Source of the DNA: Candidatus Cryptobacteroides merdavium | GTDB lineage: Bacteria > Bacteroidota > Bacteroidia > Bacteroidales > UBA932 | DNA: 64,000 bases | Direction of reading: 5' to 3' | Assembly (NCBI GenBank): GCA_017694755.1 | Contig: JADIMO010000097.1 | Coordinates: forward strand, 1-64,000 | In this document: one piece after another, positions 15,628 through 24,971 of the stretch | Position numbering within the stretch: position 1 is the first letter of the stretch | Layout of the letters: every line of letters begins with the position of its first letter | Translations under genes and position numbers: made by a program | The notes under the pieces: generated by a model | What the model was told of the DNA's origin: nothing | Database searches by the model: none | What the model saw: only the letters and a program-made list of their open reading frames with translations

Positions 15628-16533
15628 TCAGAAATCCCTGTCAAAGCCGAGTCTCTGCATTCTTGAAAGTTCGTCGCGGTCGGTGGTGTCGATGTTGTGG
15701 GCGACTATGGATATGCGGCCTTCACGCATGATCCAGTGATCGGAGCGGCTGTCGTTGTCAGGTCCGTCAAGGTATTCGCCGACCATCATGTAGAGCTCTT
15801 CCTCCTCTTCTGCAGAAGGTATGCTGCTTTGTCCGAGCATTTCCGGGGTAAGTCCGTATCTGCCGTATTTTGATGGGTCCCATGGAAGAAATTCCCTTAT
15901 CCAGCGCCCCATGCCCTGGTGACCGGCCCTGATGCCCCTGATTTCATCTGCAGGCATATCCGGAAAATTGACATTATAATATATGCCGTTCTTTTCCGGG
16001 AGGTCAGACATGATTTTCAGGAAGATGTCCGGAAAATATCTCTCCACGGCGGAGAAGTCGGCTTCGGGATTTATCGTGTCAAGCGAGACGCCTATGGCCG
16101 GAATCCCGTTCAGGGCTGCTTCTGCAGCGGCACCGAGGGTGCCTGAATAACACGATGCGCTTGATGCGTTGGATCCGTGGTTGATGCCGGAGACCACCAC
16201 ATCCGGGAATTTCCCCAGAAAGCAGGTATTCAGCCCGAATTTCACACAGCTTGCGGGAGTGGCGTCCAGATATGCCCATTTCACTGTCCCTTCCGTATTT
16301 CCTTCCTTCGTAAGGGGACCGTCCTCCAGTCTGTATGTGTCCAGTTCCGCCTCTTCCCCGGAAAGCTCCCTGTATGCTATCTGCTTGAGCCCAAGCGATG
16401 CCGCCATGGACATGCCTGACTGGTGTCTTTTCGGTGCTATTACGGTGACATTTCCGAACTTCTTCATGATTTCTGCCAGAACCTTTATGCCCTTGGCCTT
16501 GTATCCGTCATCGTTTGTCAAAAGTATTTCCAT
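15628..16533 (-). CDS. surE: 5'/3'-nucleotidase SurE
   Basis: SurE is a metal-dependent phosphatase acting on nucleoside monophosphates and short polyphosphate. The start MEILLTNDDGYKAKGI carries the metal-binding Asn-Asp-Asp; SGINHGSN and YSGTLGAAAEA complete the site. The frame opens 13 codons earlier, but conservation and the nearby -7 box favour 16533. With 301 residues it exceeds the common 250-265 because of extra hydrophilic loops near residues 55-80 and in the C-terminal part. The surE-lpxB pair forms one unit. Confidence 0.94.
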   Translation of the reverse strand: MEILLTNDDGYKAKGIKVLAEIMKKFGNVTVIAPKRHQSGMSMAASLGLKQIAYRELSGEEAELDTYRLEDGPLTKEGNTEGTVKWAYLDATPASCVKFGLNTCFLGKFPDVVVSGINHGSNASSASCYSGTLGAAAEAALNGIPAIGVSLDTINPEADFSAVERYFPDIFLKIMSDLPEKNGIYYNVNFPDMPADEIRGIRAGHQGMGRWIREFLPWDPSKYGRYGLTPEMLGQSSIPSAEEEEELYMMVGEYLDGPDNDSRSDHWIMREGRISIVAHNIDTTDRDELSRMQRLGFDRDF

Positions 16534-16558
16534 CGCTTTGCCATGAATTTTCAGTGTG

Positions 16559-16566
16559 CAAATATA
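16559..16566 (-). promoter_or_regulatory. Candidate -7 element for surE-lpxB
   Basis: TATATTTG on the minus strand, 25 nt before the surE ATG. No clear -33 TTTG at the standard distance. Confidence 0.5.
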
Positions 16567-16618
16567 CTTCAAATATCCGTTTTTCCTGATTCGTAAACAT
16601 GATATATGGCAACACTAT

Positions 16619-16969
16619 ATGGAAAAACATCATCTTTTCCTCTTGATCGGCGCCTTCTCCGGAGGAACCGTCAGTCTTGACGATCTGATGGGCTATTATG
16701 GTACGACTCTATATTTAAAAGGTGGCGGCAAGGGACTCTTCAGCAACAATTTTGACGTCATCACTTCTGAGCCCTGGAACGGGGCTGCGACGATGTGGGG
16801 TGAATCCAGATGTTTGACTTCACCTGGAATTGCCGATTATGCCGAGGCGATGTGCACAATATGTGATGACTGTACTGACATATTGTCATGTGTTCCATGT
16901 CAAGCCGTTTGGAATCGTGCCGGATTTTTTGTCCTGAGCGGTTCCTGTTGTTCCGGAATACAGGACTGA
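16619..16969 (+). CDS. Unrecognised small open frame
   Basis: A 116-residue frame lies in the 573-nt gap between the surE start and gap. It begins MEKHHLFLLIGAFSGG, with a short hydrophobic stretch, and has an odd Cys-rich C-terminal part (CTICDDCTDI and CVPCQAV). I do not recognise the product. No promoter box was found directly upstream. It could be a decayed gene or chance; apart from this frame and the flanking promoters the gap appears empty. Confidence 0.25.
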   Translation: MEKHHLFLLIGAFSGGTVSLDDLMGYYGTTLYLKGGGKGLFSNNFDVITSEPWNGAATMWGESRCLTSPGIADYAEAMCTICDDCTDILSCVPCQAVWNRAGFFVLSGSCCSGIQD

Positions 16970-16986
16970 AAGTATTTTCTGCCAAA

Positions 16987-17020
16987 TTTGTCAGATTATT
17001 CATTATTTTTTCTATTTTTG
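16987..17020 (+). promoter_or_regulatory. gap promoter
   Basis: TTTG (16987-16990), 22-nt spacer, -7 TATTTTTG (17013-17020). It would give a 5' leader of about 80 nt. Confidence 0.6.
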
Positions 17021-17094
17021 CACCGTATTTGCAGGAGCGGTACGCCGGAAACGGAAAAAGTTTCTGCCGACATTGGAAATTTGTTTACTTTTAA

Positions 17095-18105
<1,011 letters not shown>

Positions 18106-18132
18106 TTTGAATATCCATTCAAATGATATCCG

Positions 18133-18164
18133 CAGGACTGCCGCAAGGCGGTCCTGTTTTTTTT
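18133..18164 (+). terminator. Rho-independent terminator of gap
   Basis: CAGGACTGCC (18133-18142), GCAA loop, GGCGGTCCTG (18147-18156), then eight T. The nhaC -7 element lies 3 nt beyond the T run. Confidence 0.9.
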
Positions 18165-18167
18165 GTT

Positions 18168-18175
18168 TATCTTTG
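18168..18175 (+). promoter_or_regulatory. Candidate -7 element for the NhaC gene
   Basis: TATCTTTG placed directly after the gap terminator, 31 nt before the chosen ATG at 18207. Confidence 0.5.
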
Positions 18176-18206
18176 CGCCGCAGATGATGTTGAACCGGGA
18201 ATATTC

Positions 18207-19820
18207 ATGGAAATGAAGAGATTTTCTTTCAGAAAGAGGAAGATGGAGGATGTGGGGGCTTCGGAGGCGCGAGTCCGCATTTCTTCAAATATAGAAAGAC
18301 AGCAGAAAGAGAGCCTGTCCGTAGGGCACGGTGCAGGTCCGGACGGGGAAGGGGAGAGCGGTGCTGCGGAAAGACGGCCTTCATGGATGGTGTCGCTGGT
18401 GCCGTTCATCGTGCTGATAGCTGTACTGGTGGCGGTGATACGGATATTCGGGGCGGATTCGCTTGCGGGAGGAAGCCAGGTGGCGCTGCTGCTGGCATCG
18501 GCAGTGATAGTGGCAATAGCAATGGCCGGCTACAAGGTGTCATGGCAGACCCTTGAAGATTCGGTTCTCGACAATATAAGATCCGTGGGGTCGGCTGTCC
18601 TGATTCTGCTTCTGATCGGTGCCATTGCAGGCACATGGATGGTGAGCGGAGTGGTGCCGACACTGATATACTATGGAATGAAGGTGATCACTCCGGGCAT
18701 GTTCCTGGCGGCTTCGTGCGTCATAAGCGCCCTGGTGTCGGTGATGACAGGAAGTTCCTGGACCACGATAGCCACTGTCGGTGTGGCACTTATAGGCATA
18801 GGCACGGCCCAGGGATTCGATCCGGGGTGGTCTGCAGGGGCTATCATTTCGGGGGCATATTTCGGGGACAAGATTTCCCCGCTTTCGGATACCACAGTCC
18901 TTGCATCGTCTGCCTCCGGTACCCCTCTCTTCACCCATATCAGATACATGCTGATTACCACAGTGCCTTCCATGACAATCACATTCCTGGTGTTCCTTGT
19001 TGCAAGCCTCATCCATCATTCTCCGGAAGTGTCGCAGGTGGCGGAATTCTCCGGCACGCTCAAGGAGACATTCAACATATCTCCATGGCTTCTGCTCGTG
19101 CCTCTGTTCACAGGCTTCCTCATTGTCAGGAAAGTGCCGGCTATATTGACTCTTTTCATAGCTGCCCTTGTCGCCGGGGTGACTTCTCTGTTTGCACAGC
19201 CGCACATCATCCACGAGGTTGCTTCCGGTGCGCAGGATGCCTTTTCCGGCACACTTTCTTTCCGGGATGCCTTCAAGGGGCTGATGATGTCCGTTTACGG
19301 TCCGACAGGCATATCCACCGGCAGTCCGGAGCTTGATTCCCTGATTTCCACCAGAGGAATGACCGGGATGCTCAACACCATTTTCCTGATCATCTGTTCG
19401 GTCACTTTCGGAGGGCTCCTCACCGGCAGCGGCATGCTCCAGAGCCTTACCGACATGCTGACAAGAAGCATTTCCGGCAGGACAGGGATTGTGACATCCA
19501 CTGTCGGCACAGGCCTTTTCTGCAACATGACCACAGGCGACCAGTATCTTTCAATCATTCTCACAAGCAGCCTCTACAAACGCCTCTATGAACAGAAAGG
19601 GTATGAAAAACGCCTTCTCAGCCGTTCTGTGGAGGACTCTGCTACGGTCACTTCCGTGCTCATCCCGTGGAATTCCTGCGGCATGACCCAGTCCACCGTA
19701 CTGAAGGTGCCGACTGTCGACTATCTTCCATATTGTATTTTCAACATCATCTCCCCGCTCATGTCCATTGCCGTCGCCCTCATCGGCTACCGCATCTATC
19801 GCGGCCGCGAAAAAAATTGA
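18207..19820 (+). CDS. Na+/H+ antiporter, NhaC family
   Basis: This inner-membrane secondary transporter is of the ion-transporter superfamily and probably exchanges sodium for protons. About eleven membrane segments are visible. Family motifs include MTGSSWTTIATVGVA, GAIISGAYFGDKISPLSDTT (split as GAIISGAYFGDK and ISPLSDTT) and MTTGDQYLSII. The N-terminal 55 residues are hydrophilic and rich in Glu, Gly, Ser and Arg, an unusual extension. The longer frame from 18123 crosses the gap terminator and is rejected. Related NhaC members exchange malate or lactate, so the substrate is inferred. Confidence 0.88.
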   Translation: MEMKRFSFRKRKMEDVGASEARVRISSNIERQQKESLSVGHGAGPDGEGESGAAERRPSWMVSLVPFIVLIAVLVAVIRIFGADSLAGGSQVALLLASAVIVAIAMAGYKVSWQTLEDSVLDNIRSVGSAVLILLLIGAIAGTWMVSGVVPTLIYYGMKVITPGMFLAASCVISALVSVMTGSSWTTIATVGVALIGIGTAQGFDPGWSAGAIISGAYFGDKISPLSDTTVLASSASGTPLFTHIRYMLITTVPSMTITFLVFLVASLIHHSPEVSQVAEFSGTLKETFNISPWLLLVPLFTGFLIVRKVPAILTLFIAALVAGVTSLFAQPHIIHEVASGAQDAFSGTLSFRDAFKGLMMSVYGPTGISTGSPELDSLISTRGMTGMLNTIFLIICSVTFGGLLTGSGMLQSLTDMLTRSISGRTGIVTSTVGTGLFCNMTTGDQYLSIILTSSLYKRLYEQKGYEKRLLSRSVEDSATVTSVLIPWNSCGMTQSTVLKVPTVDYLPYCIFNIISPLMSIAVALIGYRIYRGREKN

Positions 19821-19881
19821 GTGTCCCCAAAGAGTCTTCTCGAGCGCTGTCGAGAGATCTGTGTAAATTGCCTGCAGGAAT

Positions 19882-19912
19882 TTTGGATTTAGATTTAATT
19901 TTCCTATCTTTG
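19882..19912 (+). promoter_or_regulatory. Rubrerythrin promoter
   Basis: TTTG (19882-19885), 19-nt spacer, -7 TATCTTTG (19905-19912): a near-ideal match, 43 nt before the ATG. Confidence 0.7.
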
Positions 19913-19955
19913 TGAAGTGTTTTGCTAATTTTTAAAAAATCTAAATTAGAAAGTC

Positions 19956-20498
19956 ATGAAAGAATTGAAAGGAACTAAGACTGAGGCTAATCTTCAGGCA
20001 GCTTTTGCAGGTGAGTCACAGGCCCGCAACAAATACACCTATTATGCCTCCAAGGCCAAGAAGGACGGATATGTACAGATAGCCGACCTGTTCGAGGAGA
20101 CTGCCAACAACGAGAAGGAACATGCAAAGATCTGGTTCAAGCTCCTCCACGGCGGTGATATTCCTACTACAGAAGAAAATCTTCTGGATGCAGCTGAGGG
20201 TGAGAACTATGAGTGGACTGACATGTATGCCGGCTTTGCAAAGGACGCCCGCGATGAAGGATTCACTGAGATAGCTGTTCTCTTCGAGAAGGTGGCTGCC
20301 ATCGAGAAAATGCACGAGGAGCGTTACCGCAAGCTTCTTGCAAATGTAAAGGACGGCATCGTGTTCTCAAGGGATGAAGACATGATATGGGAGTGCGGCA
20401 ACTGCGGCCACATCGTCATCGGAAAGAAGGCTCCTGAGATCTGCCCTGTATGCAAGCATCCGAAGAGCTACTTCAAGATCCACGCAACCAATTTCTGA
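19956..20498 (+). CDS. Rubrerythrin
   Basis: Rubrerythrin detoxifies hydrogen peroxide in anaerobes, using a di-iron centre fed by a rubredoxin-like site. The 180-residue protein has the two-helix-pair ferritin-like fold with iron ligands in [23 protein letters not shown] and EKMHEERY. The C-terminal rubredoxin domain has paired CxxC motifs, CGNCG and CPVCKHP. It stands alone between its own promoter and a strong terminator. Confidence 0.97.
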   Translation: MKELKGTKTEANLQAAFAGESQARNKYTYYASKAKKDGYVQIADLFEETANNEKEHAKIWFKLLHGGDIPTTEENLLDAAEGENYEWTDMYAGFAKDARDEGFTEIAVLFEKVAAIEKMHEERYRKLLANVKDGIVFSRDEDMIWECGNCGHIVIGKKAPEICPVCKHPKSYFKIHATNF

Positions 20499-20540
20499 AA
20501 ATGATGCCTGCGGCAAATGCCGTTGATGCAGGAAATAAAA

Positions 20541-20575
20541 AATGGACTGGTTCTGACGAAGACCAGTCCATTTTT
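20541..20575. terminator. Bidirectional terminator between rubrerythrin and pssA
   Basis: AATGGACTGGT (20541-20551) pairs with ACCAGTCCATT (20562-20572). A TTTTT run follows on the plus strand and an A run precedes it, so it can serve both convergent genes. Confidence 0.85.
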
Positions 20576-20647
20576 ATATTGGTGTCCTCCCGCCTCAAAG
20601 AATCATCCATACCGTGGCCGAAGCGCTTAACTGTCCATCCGGCGGAG

Positions 20648-21382
20648 TTATTTGCTTCCCGCCGTAACCGCAGCATTCACCAGATTCATGATGATGTAGA
20701 GGGTGAACACGAGGATGACAATCATTGACCAGTTCAGTCCGAGAATCCAGACCAGGAGAATCGAAACGGCAGTCCATCCCATCAGAAAGACGCGCATCTT
20801 GTAGATGGGAGTTCCTTTCTGCACATTTTTCTTGAATTTCATGGAGAACATGGGAATCTCGCTCACCAGCAGGACCGACAGCACAACGGAAAGCACCGGG
20901 ATGAACACGAAGCCTTCCGCCCACCTTGTCAGGAAGCTGTCAGGGTCGCGGCTGATATAATATGCCAGTGATCCGCACAGCATTGCGCATGCAGGTGTGG
21001 CAAGCCCAATGAAATTCTCGCTCTGCCTTTCATCCACATTGAACTTGGCCAGCCTGAGGGCTGAAAATATCACTATCAGAAGCGGGACATAGCTCCAGAT
21101 GTCAGCACCGGAAGACATTTCCTGCATGAGGCAGTGAAGCATGACCGACGGCAGAAGCCCGAAACTGACCATGTCTGCCAGGGAATCAAGCTCCTTTCCT
21201 ATGGCTGAATATGCCCCGAGTGCACGTGCGGCGAACCCGTCCAGAAAATCAAATGCGGCTGCCGCGAGCATCAGGCAGAATGCGATGTCCTGCCTGCCGT
21301 TGAAAACACTGATCACACCCAGAACCCCGCACAGGAGATTCATGGATGTGACCGTATTGGGAATATGCCTTGCGATATTCAT
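20648..21382 (-). CDS. pssA: CDP-diacylglycerol--serine O-phosphatidyltransferase
   Basis: PssA makes phosphatidylserine, the precursor of phosphatidylethanolamine. The CDP-alcohol phosphotransferase motif is intact: DGFAARALGAYSAIGKELD (residues near 50-70), then SLADMVSFG. About seven or eight membrane segments are present in 244 residues. The start MNIARHIPNTVTSMNLLCG at 21382 is preferred to the longer frame at 21409 because it matches the family opening and clears the upstream stop. It lies 27 nt after the C1 peptidase gene and may share its repeat-borne promoter. Confidence 0.94.
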   Translation of the reverse strand: MNIARHIPNTVTSMNLLCGVLGVISVFNGRQDIAFCLMLAAAAFDFLDGFAARALGAYSAIGKELDSLADMVSFGLLPSVMLHCLMQEMSSGADIWSYVPLLIVIFSALRLAKFNVDERQSENFIGLATPACAMLCGSLAYYISRDPDSFLTRWAEGFVFIPVLSVVLSVLLVSEIPMFSMKFKKNVQKGTPIYKMRVFLMGWTAVSILLVWILGLNWSMIVILVFTLYIIMNLVNAAVTAGSK

Positions 21383-21409
21383 TTCCTTGAAACTGATGAA
21401 ATGCCGCAA

Positions 21410-22597
21410 TTATTTGATTCCGAGTTTCTTCTTTATGTCCTTAGGCACTGCGTCCTTATGCACGACAATGTTCATTGTCTTGTATCTCACGAATGAGTCG
21501 GATACATACCAGATGCCCTTGTATTTGCCGGCTTCGCCCCATGAGTTCTTCACGAGGAAGTACATGGTGCCGTTCTGGTCCTTTGCCGTGCCGTAGATCT
21601 GCATTCCGTGGTCGTCGGTGGTGGTCTTCCTGTCGTAGCCGTCCTGCCTCATTTCCTGTGTGATGGTCTTCTCCTTAGCCACAGTCTTTTCTTCAGGCTT
21701 TTCAGTCTCCTTTCCTATCCACTTTTCCTGGTCGGAGCCGCTTGTCTGGGCAGCATCATCTTCAGGAATGACACCTATGCCATCCCTGGTGAATCCTTTT
21801 TCGCTGACATCAGATGCCCAAGCGATGGTGTAGCCTTCGTCAATGGCATTATACATGATTTCCATCAGTTCGTCAAGAGGCACATTGTATGAAAGATCCC
21901 ATCTCCAGTTGTCGCAGACCTCGATAGGGAACTGGGTGTAGAACGGATGGTGCGTGAACGAAGTGATTGAAACATAGTCGTCAGGATTGATTCCGAGCCA
22001 GTCTCTGTATGATTCAGGTGTGTATGTCGTCCCGTCCACCTCGAACTCTGCAGGTGCCTCACCGAGATATGCCTTCAGAATGCCGTCAAGTCCGTTCACC
22101 CATGCGGTGGTCAGCGTCCTGTTCGGATTCTTCACGATGGCGTCCACATATCCCTTGAGGGCTGCGTCCATTTCAAAATGTTCCGGCTTCTCTGTCCCGT
22201 AATTGAGTCCCGGCATCACATCCTGCGGAACGATTCCGTAGTCCCTGATGACATTCAGCACATCTCCGAAAGAGCTTCCTGCGGCGAAGTTCAGATGTCC
22301 GTCAAGCCTAACGAACTTTATCGCCCTGTCATGGTAGGATTTCCCGACAACGAACATTTCGGACAGGTCCACATTGTCATATCCCTTTGTCCTCATTATC
22401 TCGGACTCCAGGAATGAAAGTGCTGAGAAGCACCAGCATGTGCCTGAACGGTGCTGGTCCTTGATGGATGAAATCGGGTTTTCCTTGATTGTAGTGAATT
22501 CGTACTCAGGCTCCTTTGTGTCCTTGTTGTCCTGGGCAAAGGCCTGTACGGCAGAAATGGCAATCACGGCAGCCGCCGTCAGCATTATTTTTTTCAT
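21410..22597 (-). CDS. Secreted C1-family (bleomycin hydrolase-like) aminopeptidase
   Basis: This papain-fold cysteine peptidase is of the C1B group. Residues 1-21 form a signal peptide ending AFA-QD, so it is exported, unlike cytosolic PepC. The catalytic Cys is in QHRSGTCWCFSALSF, His in TTDDHGMQIYG and Asn in LVKNSWGEAG. The length is 395 residues. It is probably a periplasmic or surface peptidase feeding peptide use, which is inference. Its promoter appears to lie inside dispersed repeat copy A (22681-22767). Confidence 0.92.
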   Translation of the reverse strand: MKKIMLTAAAVIAISAVQAFAQDNKDTKEPEYEFTTIKENPISSIKDQHRSGTCWCFSALSFLESEIMRTKGYDNVDLSEMFVVGKSYHDRAIKFVRLDGHLNFAAGSSFGDVLNVIRDYGIVPQDVMPGLNYGTEKPEHFEMDAALKGYVDAIVKNPNRTLTTAWVNGLDGILKAYLGEAPAEFEVDGTTYTPESYRDWLGINPDDYVSITSFTHHPFYTQFPIEVCDNWRWDLSYNVPLDELMEIMYNAIDEGYTIAWASDVSEKGFTRDGIGVIPEDDAAQTSGSDQEKWIGKETEKPEEKTVAKEKTITQEMRQDGYDRKTTTDDHGMQIYGTAKDQNGTMYFLVKNSWGEAGKYKGIWYVSDSFVRYKTMNIVVHKDAVPKDIKKKLGIK

Positions 22598-22680
22598 TTC
22601 CAGATTTTTTTATTGTTAGTTGTTTCAAATTTCGCAGTGGGATGCCTTCCGTTTCAGCAATGGATATGGCATATATCCTG

Positions 22681-22767
22681 CAAATATACGCAGAAGCCGA
22701 GCGCAGAGCAAATTTATTTGCTCTGCCGAGGCGCAACAGTATAAGTGGACATTTATGGCCAAATATA
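22681..22767 (-). repeat. Dispersed palindromic promoter repeat, copy A
   Basis: This is an 87-nt element found three times in the window. The centre is a perfect palindrome (GCAGAGCAAAT / ATTTGCTCTGC), flanked by GCCGAG and CCGAGGC, with CAAATATA at one end and CCAAATATA at the other. On the minus strand it supplies -33 TTTG (22712..22709), a 20-nt spacer and -7 TATATTTG (22688..22681), pointing at the C1 peptidase gene 84 nt away. A second TATATTTG box lies at its far end. The rest of the 22598-22878 gap shows nothing else. Confidence 0.85.
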
Positions 22768-22878
22768 CTAATATTACATTACCGGGACAAGGGCAGTCCG
22801 CTTGGTTTTGACCGCCACTGGAGAATATGCCTGCAGGCAGCCGGAAGACGGAATATCTGAGCTGGTACAGTCTGCTTT

Positions 22879-23826
22879 TCAATATGACAGGATTTCGCGG
22901 AAGTCGGCGGGGGCGGCCTTGAAGCCGAGTTCTTTTTCGGCTTTGGTGGCGTTGTAGTGGTTGTTGATCATGAGCATGGTGACATTGGCAGTGGAGAGGT
23001 CGGATGAGATGCCCATCTTGTGAAGGAGGTCGCCGAGGGCGCCTGCGGCCTTGAGCAGGAAGTTCGGGACGGTGATGAGCAGAGGATGCCTGCCGATGGC
23101 ATTTGCGGCCTCGGAGAAAAGCTCACGGTAGCTGTAGTTCCGGCCTGTGATCAGGTAGTTTTCCCCGTTGCGCCCTTTCTGGAGGGCGAGGACCATGCCT
23201 CTTGCGGCCTCACGCACATCAAGGACATTCTTGCCGCCTTTCGGGCAGAACACGACAGGGGACTTGCGGACCATGTTGAACAGCCTGTTCGAGCCCTGGG
23301 CAGTCCCGTAGCGTCCGGCCATGAAGGTCGGGTTGGTTATGACTATGTCTATTCTGTCTTTGTACGGGAGAATGGCCTTTTCTGCCTCTGTCTTGCTCAC
23401 GGCATAGTGGGAAGCGGTGAACGGGTACATCATCGGCTTCCCTTCGCCTTCGCCGTATCCGATGGCGTTGGCTGTGCTGACATAGAGGAATCTTTTCAGA
23501 CCTTTCCTTATGGCGGTCTTCACGAGGTTTTCCGTGGCGGTGACATTCACTTTCCGGAATTTTCCGTAGTCATTTTCCCCCTGGGAGGTCATGGCTGCCA
23601 CATGGACTATGGCTGTGCATCCTTCCATGAGCCTTTCCATTGCGGCAGTGTCCTTGAAGTCGCATTCCTCCAGCCTGAGCCCCGTGCCATGAGGACCATG
23701 ATATTTTCCGATGCTCCTTACGGTGCCTATGACTTCATATCCCTGTTCAAGGAGTTCTGCAATTATGTTTGAGGCGAGCATTCCGTTTGCTCCCGTTACC
23801 AGCACTTTTTCCATTCCTTCTGTCAT
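22879..23826 (-). CDS. NAD-dependent epimerase/dehydratase family protein (extended SDR)
   Basis: The 315-residue extended short-chain dehydrogenase has the NAD-binding motif VLVTGANGMLASNI near its start. Active-site tyrosine and lysine lie in HYAVSKTE, and STANAIGYG is the Ser/Thr strand. The architecture resembles dihydroflavonol/cinnamoyl-CoA reductase and 3-beta-hydroxysteroid dehydrogenase-like groups rather than sugar epimerases; the substrate is unknown. Its ATG at 23826 overlaps the stop of the upstream SDR gene (ATGA), so the two are translationally coupled and probably act on related substrates. Confidence 0.85.
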   Translation of the reverse strand: MTEGMEKVLVTGANGMLASNIIAELLEQGYEVIGTVRSIGKYHGPHGTGLRLEECDFKDTAAMERLMEGCTAIVHVAAMTSQGENDYGKFRKVNVTATENLVKTAIRKGLKRFLYVSTANAIGYGEGEGKPMMYPFTASHYAVSKTEAEKAILPYKDRIDIVITNPTFMAGRYGTAQGSNRLFNMVRKSPVVFCPKGGKNVLDVREAARGMVLALQKGRNGENYLITGRNYSYRELFSEAANAIGRHPLLITVPNFLLKAAGALGDLLHKMGISSDLSTANVTMLMINNHYNATKAEKELGFKAAPADFREILSY

Positions 23827-24638
23827 TTCGTTATGCCCTGGCACCTGAGTTCATTTTTCATTGACTTCGTCATTATCGATGCGCGGAGTCCTTCCGGTAT
23901 GCATTTCAGAAGCCAGTAGCTGAATTTGTTTGAAATTCCGACCACTATTGTCGACTTGCCCTTGAACATCTTGTCTATGCATTTTCTTGCCGCCAGCATG
24001 GTGGTGACAGTGAGGAATTTGCCCACCCATCCCTGGCTCTTTATCCTTTCCACGATTTCCGGCTTCGTCGGCATCGGGCCGAGAAGGGCGACGCTGACTG
24101 ACACGGAGGAGTCTTTCAGTTCTTCCCTGAGACCGATTGAAAGGTATCTGACAAAATTTTTTGACGCCGGGTAGACCGTCTTGTAGCCTGTCGGGGTCAT
24201 GGATGCAAGCGAAGATATGTTCAGTATGTAGGACGGCGCATTCTTCTTGAGGTTCGGAATGAGCTCGTGTGTCAGAAATGTCGTGACGCCCGTATTCAGT
24301 TCGATGATGTTTTCCAGATATTTCAGCGATGCCTGTTCGAAGACGGTGCTGCCGCCCGTCCCGGCATTGTTGATCAGGATCTTCACCTTGTATTTTCCGT
24401 TGATTTCCTCGGTCACCCTGAGGAGTTCCGACCTGTCCGTCAGGTCTGCTTCGTAAAAATGGCTTTCTGTACCTTTTTTGCGGCATTCATCGCATACTTC
24501 AGCTATGTTTTCCCCCGGAAGTGAAATGAGTATCGTGTTTATCTTTCTGGAAGCAAGGTCAATGGCGAATGATTTGCCCAATCCGCAGCTTGCTCCGGTG
24601 ACAACGGCGTATTCAGTTTCTTCAATGTTTCCTTTCAT
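23823..24638 (-). CDS. Short-chain dehydrogenase/reductase (classical SDR)
   Basis: The 271-residue oxidoreductase has cofactor motif VVTGASCGLGKSFA (about residues 13-26) and the structural NNAG motif. The catalytic Ser is in NISSLAS and Tyr-Lys in VYPASKNFVRYLS. The C-terminal part (LLKCIPEGLRASIM) is amphipathic or hydrophobic, suggesting membrane association or a lipid-like substrate, as in the hydroxysteroid/ketosphinganine reductase branches. The specific substrate cannot be told. Repeat copy B supplies a promoter directly upstream (-7 at 24691..24684). Confidence 0.87.
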   Translation of the reverse strand: MKGNIEETEYAVVTGASCGLGKSFAIDLASRKINTILISLPGENIAEVCDECRKKGTESHFYEADLTDRSELLRVTEEINGKYKVKILINNAGTGGSTVFEQASLKYLENIIELNTGVTTFLTHELIPNLKKNAPSYILNISSLASMTPTGYKTVYPASKNFVRYLSIGLREELKDSSVSVSVALLGPMPTKPEIVERIKSQGWVGKFLTVTTMLAARKCIDKMFKGKSTIVVGISNKFSYWLLKCIPEGLRASIMTKSMKNELRCQGITK

Positions 24639-24683
24639 GGATGAATATGTTCAAAAAGTCGTCTTCGGTGTCCTAAAACGCGG

Positions 24684-24884
24684 CAAATATACGAAGAAGC
24701 CGAGAGCAATGCAAATGCGGAAGCATTTTGACTGTTCATTCCGCGACAGACAGAAGACTTCATGTCTTATGGATGTTGCGGGATGGGCCAGGCATACAAG
24801 CCGTCAGGCTTGCATTGCCGAGGCGTGAACAGTATATGTGGACGCGAAGCGGACAAATATACGGTGGCCATCAGGCCAAATATA
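24684..24884 (-). repeat. Dispersed palindromic promoter repeat, copy B (expanded centre)
   Basis: It has the same ends and arms as copy A but about 100 nt of extra sequence between the inner arms (GCAATGCAAA at 24707-24716 and TTGCATTGC near 24816-24826). The minus-strand promoter is intact: -33 TTTG (24715..24712), 20-nt spacer, -7 TATATTTG (24691..24684), 46 nt before the SDR ATG. The far end holds two more CAAATATA boxes. Together with the helicase promoter it accounts for the 333-nt gap 24639-24971. Confidence 0.8.
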
Positions 24885-24916
24885 GCACTAAAAGAATACA
24901 AAACAAAATGCCGGAT

Positions 24917-24940
24917 TTTGTGGCGGATTTCCTATTTTTG
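24917..24940 (+). promoter_or_regulatory. Candidate promoter of the RecD-like helicase gene
   Basis: -7 TATTTTTG (24933-24940) lies 31 nt before the ATG. A TTTG (24917-24920) is 12 nt upstream of the -7 box. Confidence 0.5.
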
Positions 24941-24971
24941 CAAAATGCAATGACGAAGCCGGTTCCGTATC

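Noticed and set aside
18123..18206. Longer start of the NhaC gene
   Set aside because: These codons lie across the gap terminator and the -7 box, so they are unlikely to be in the mRNA.
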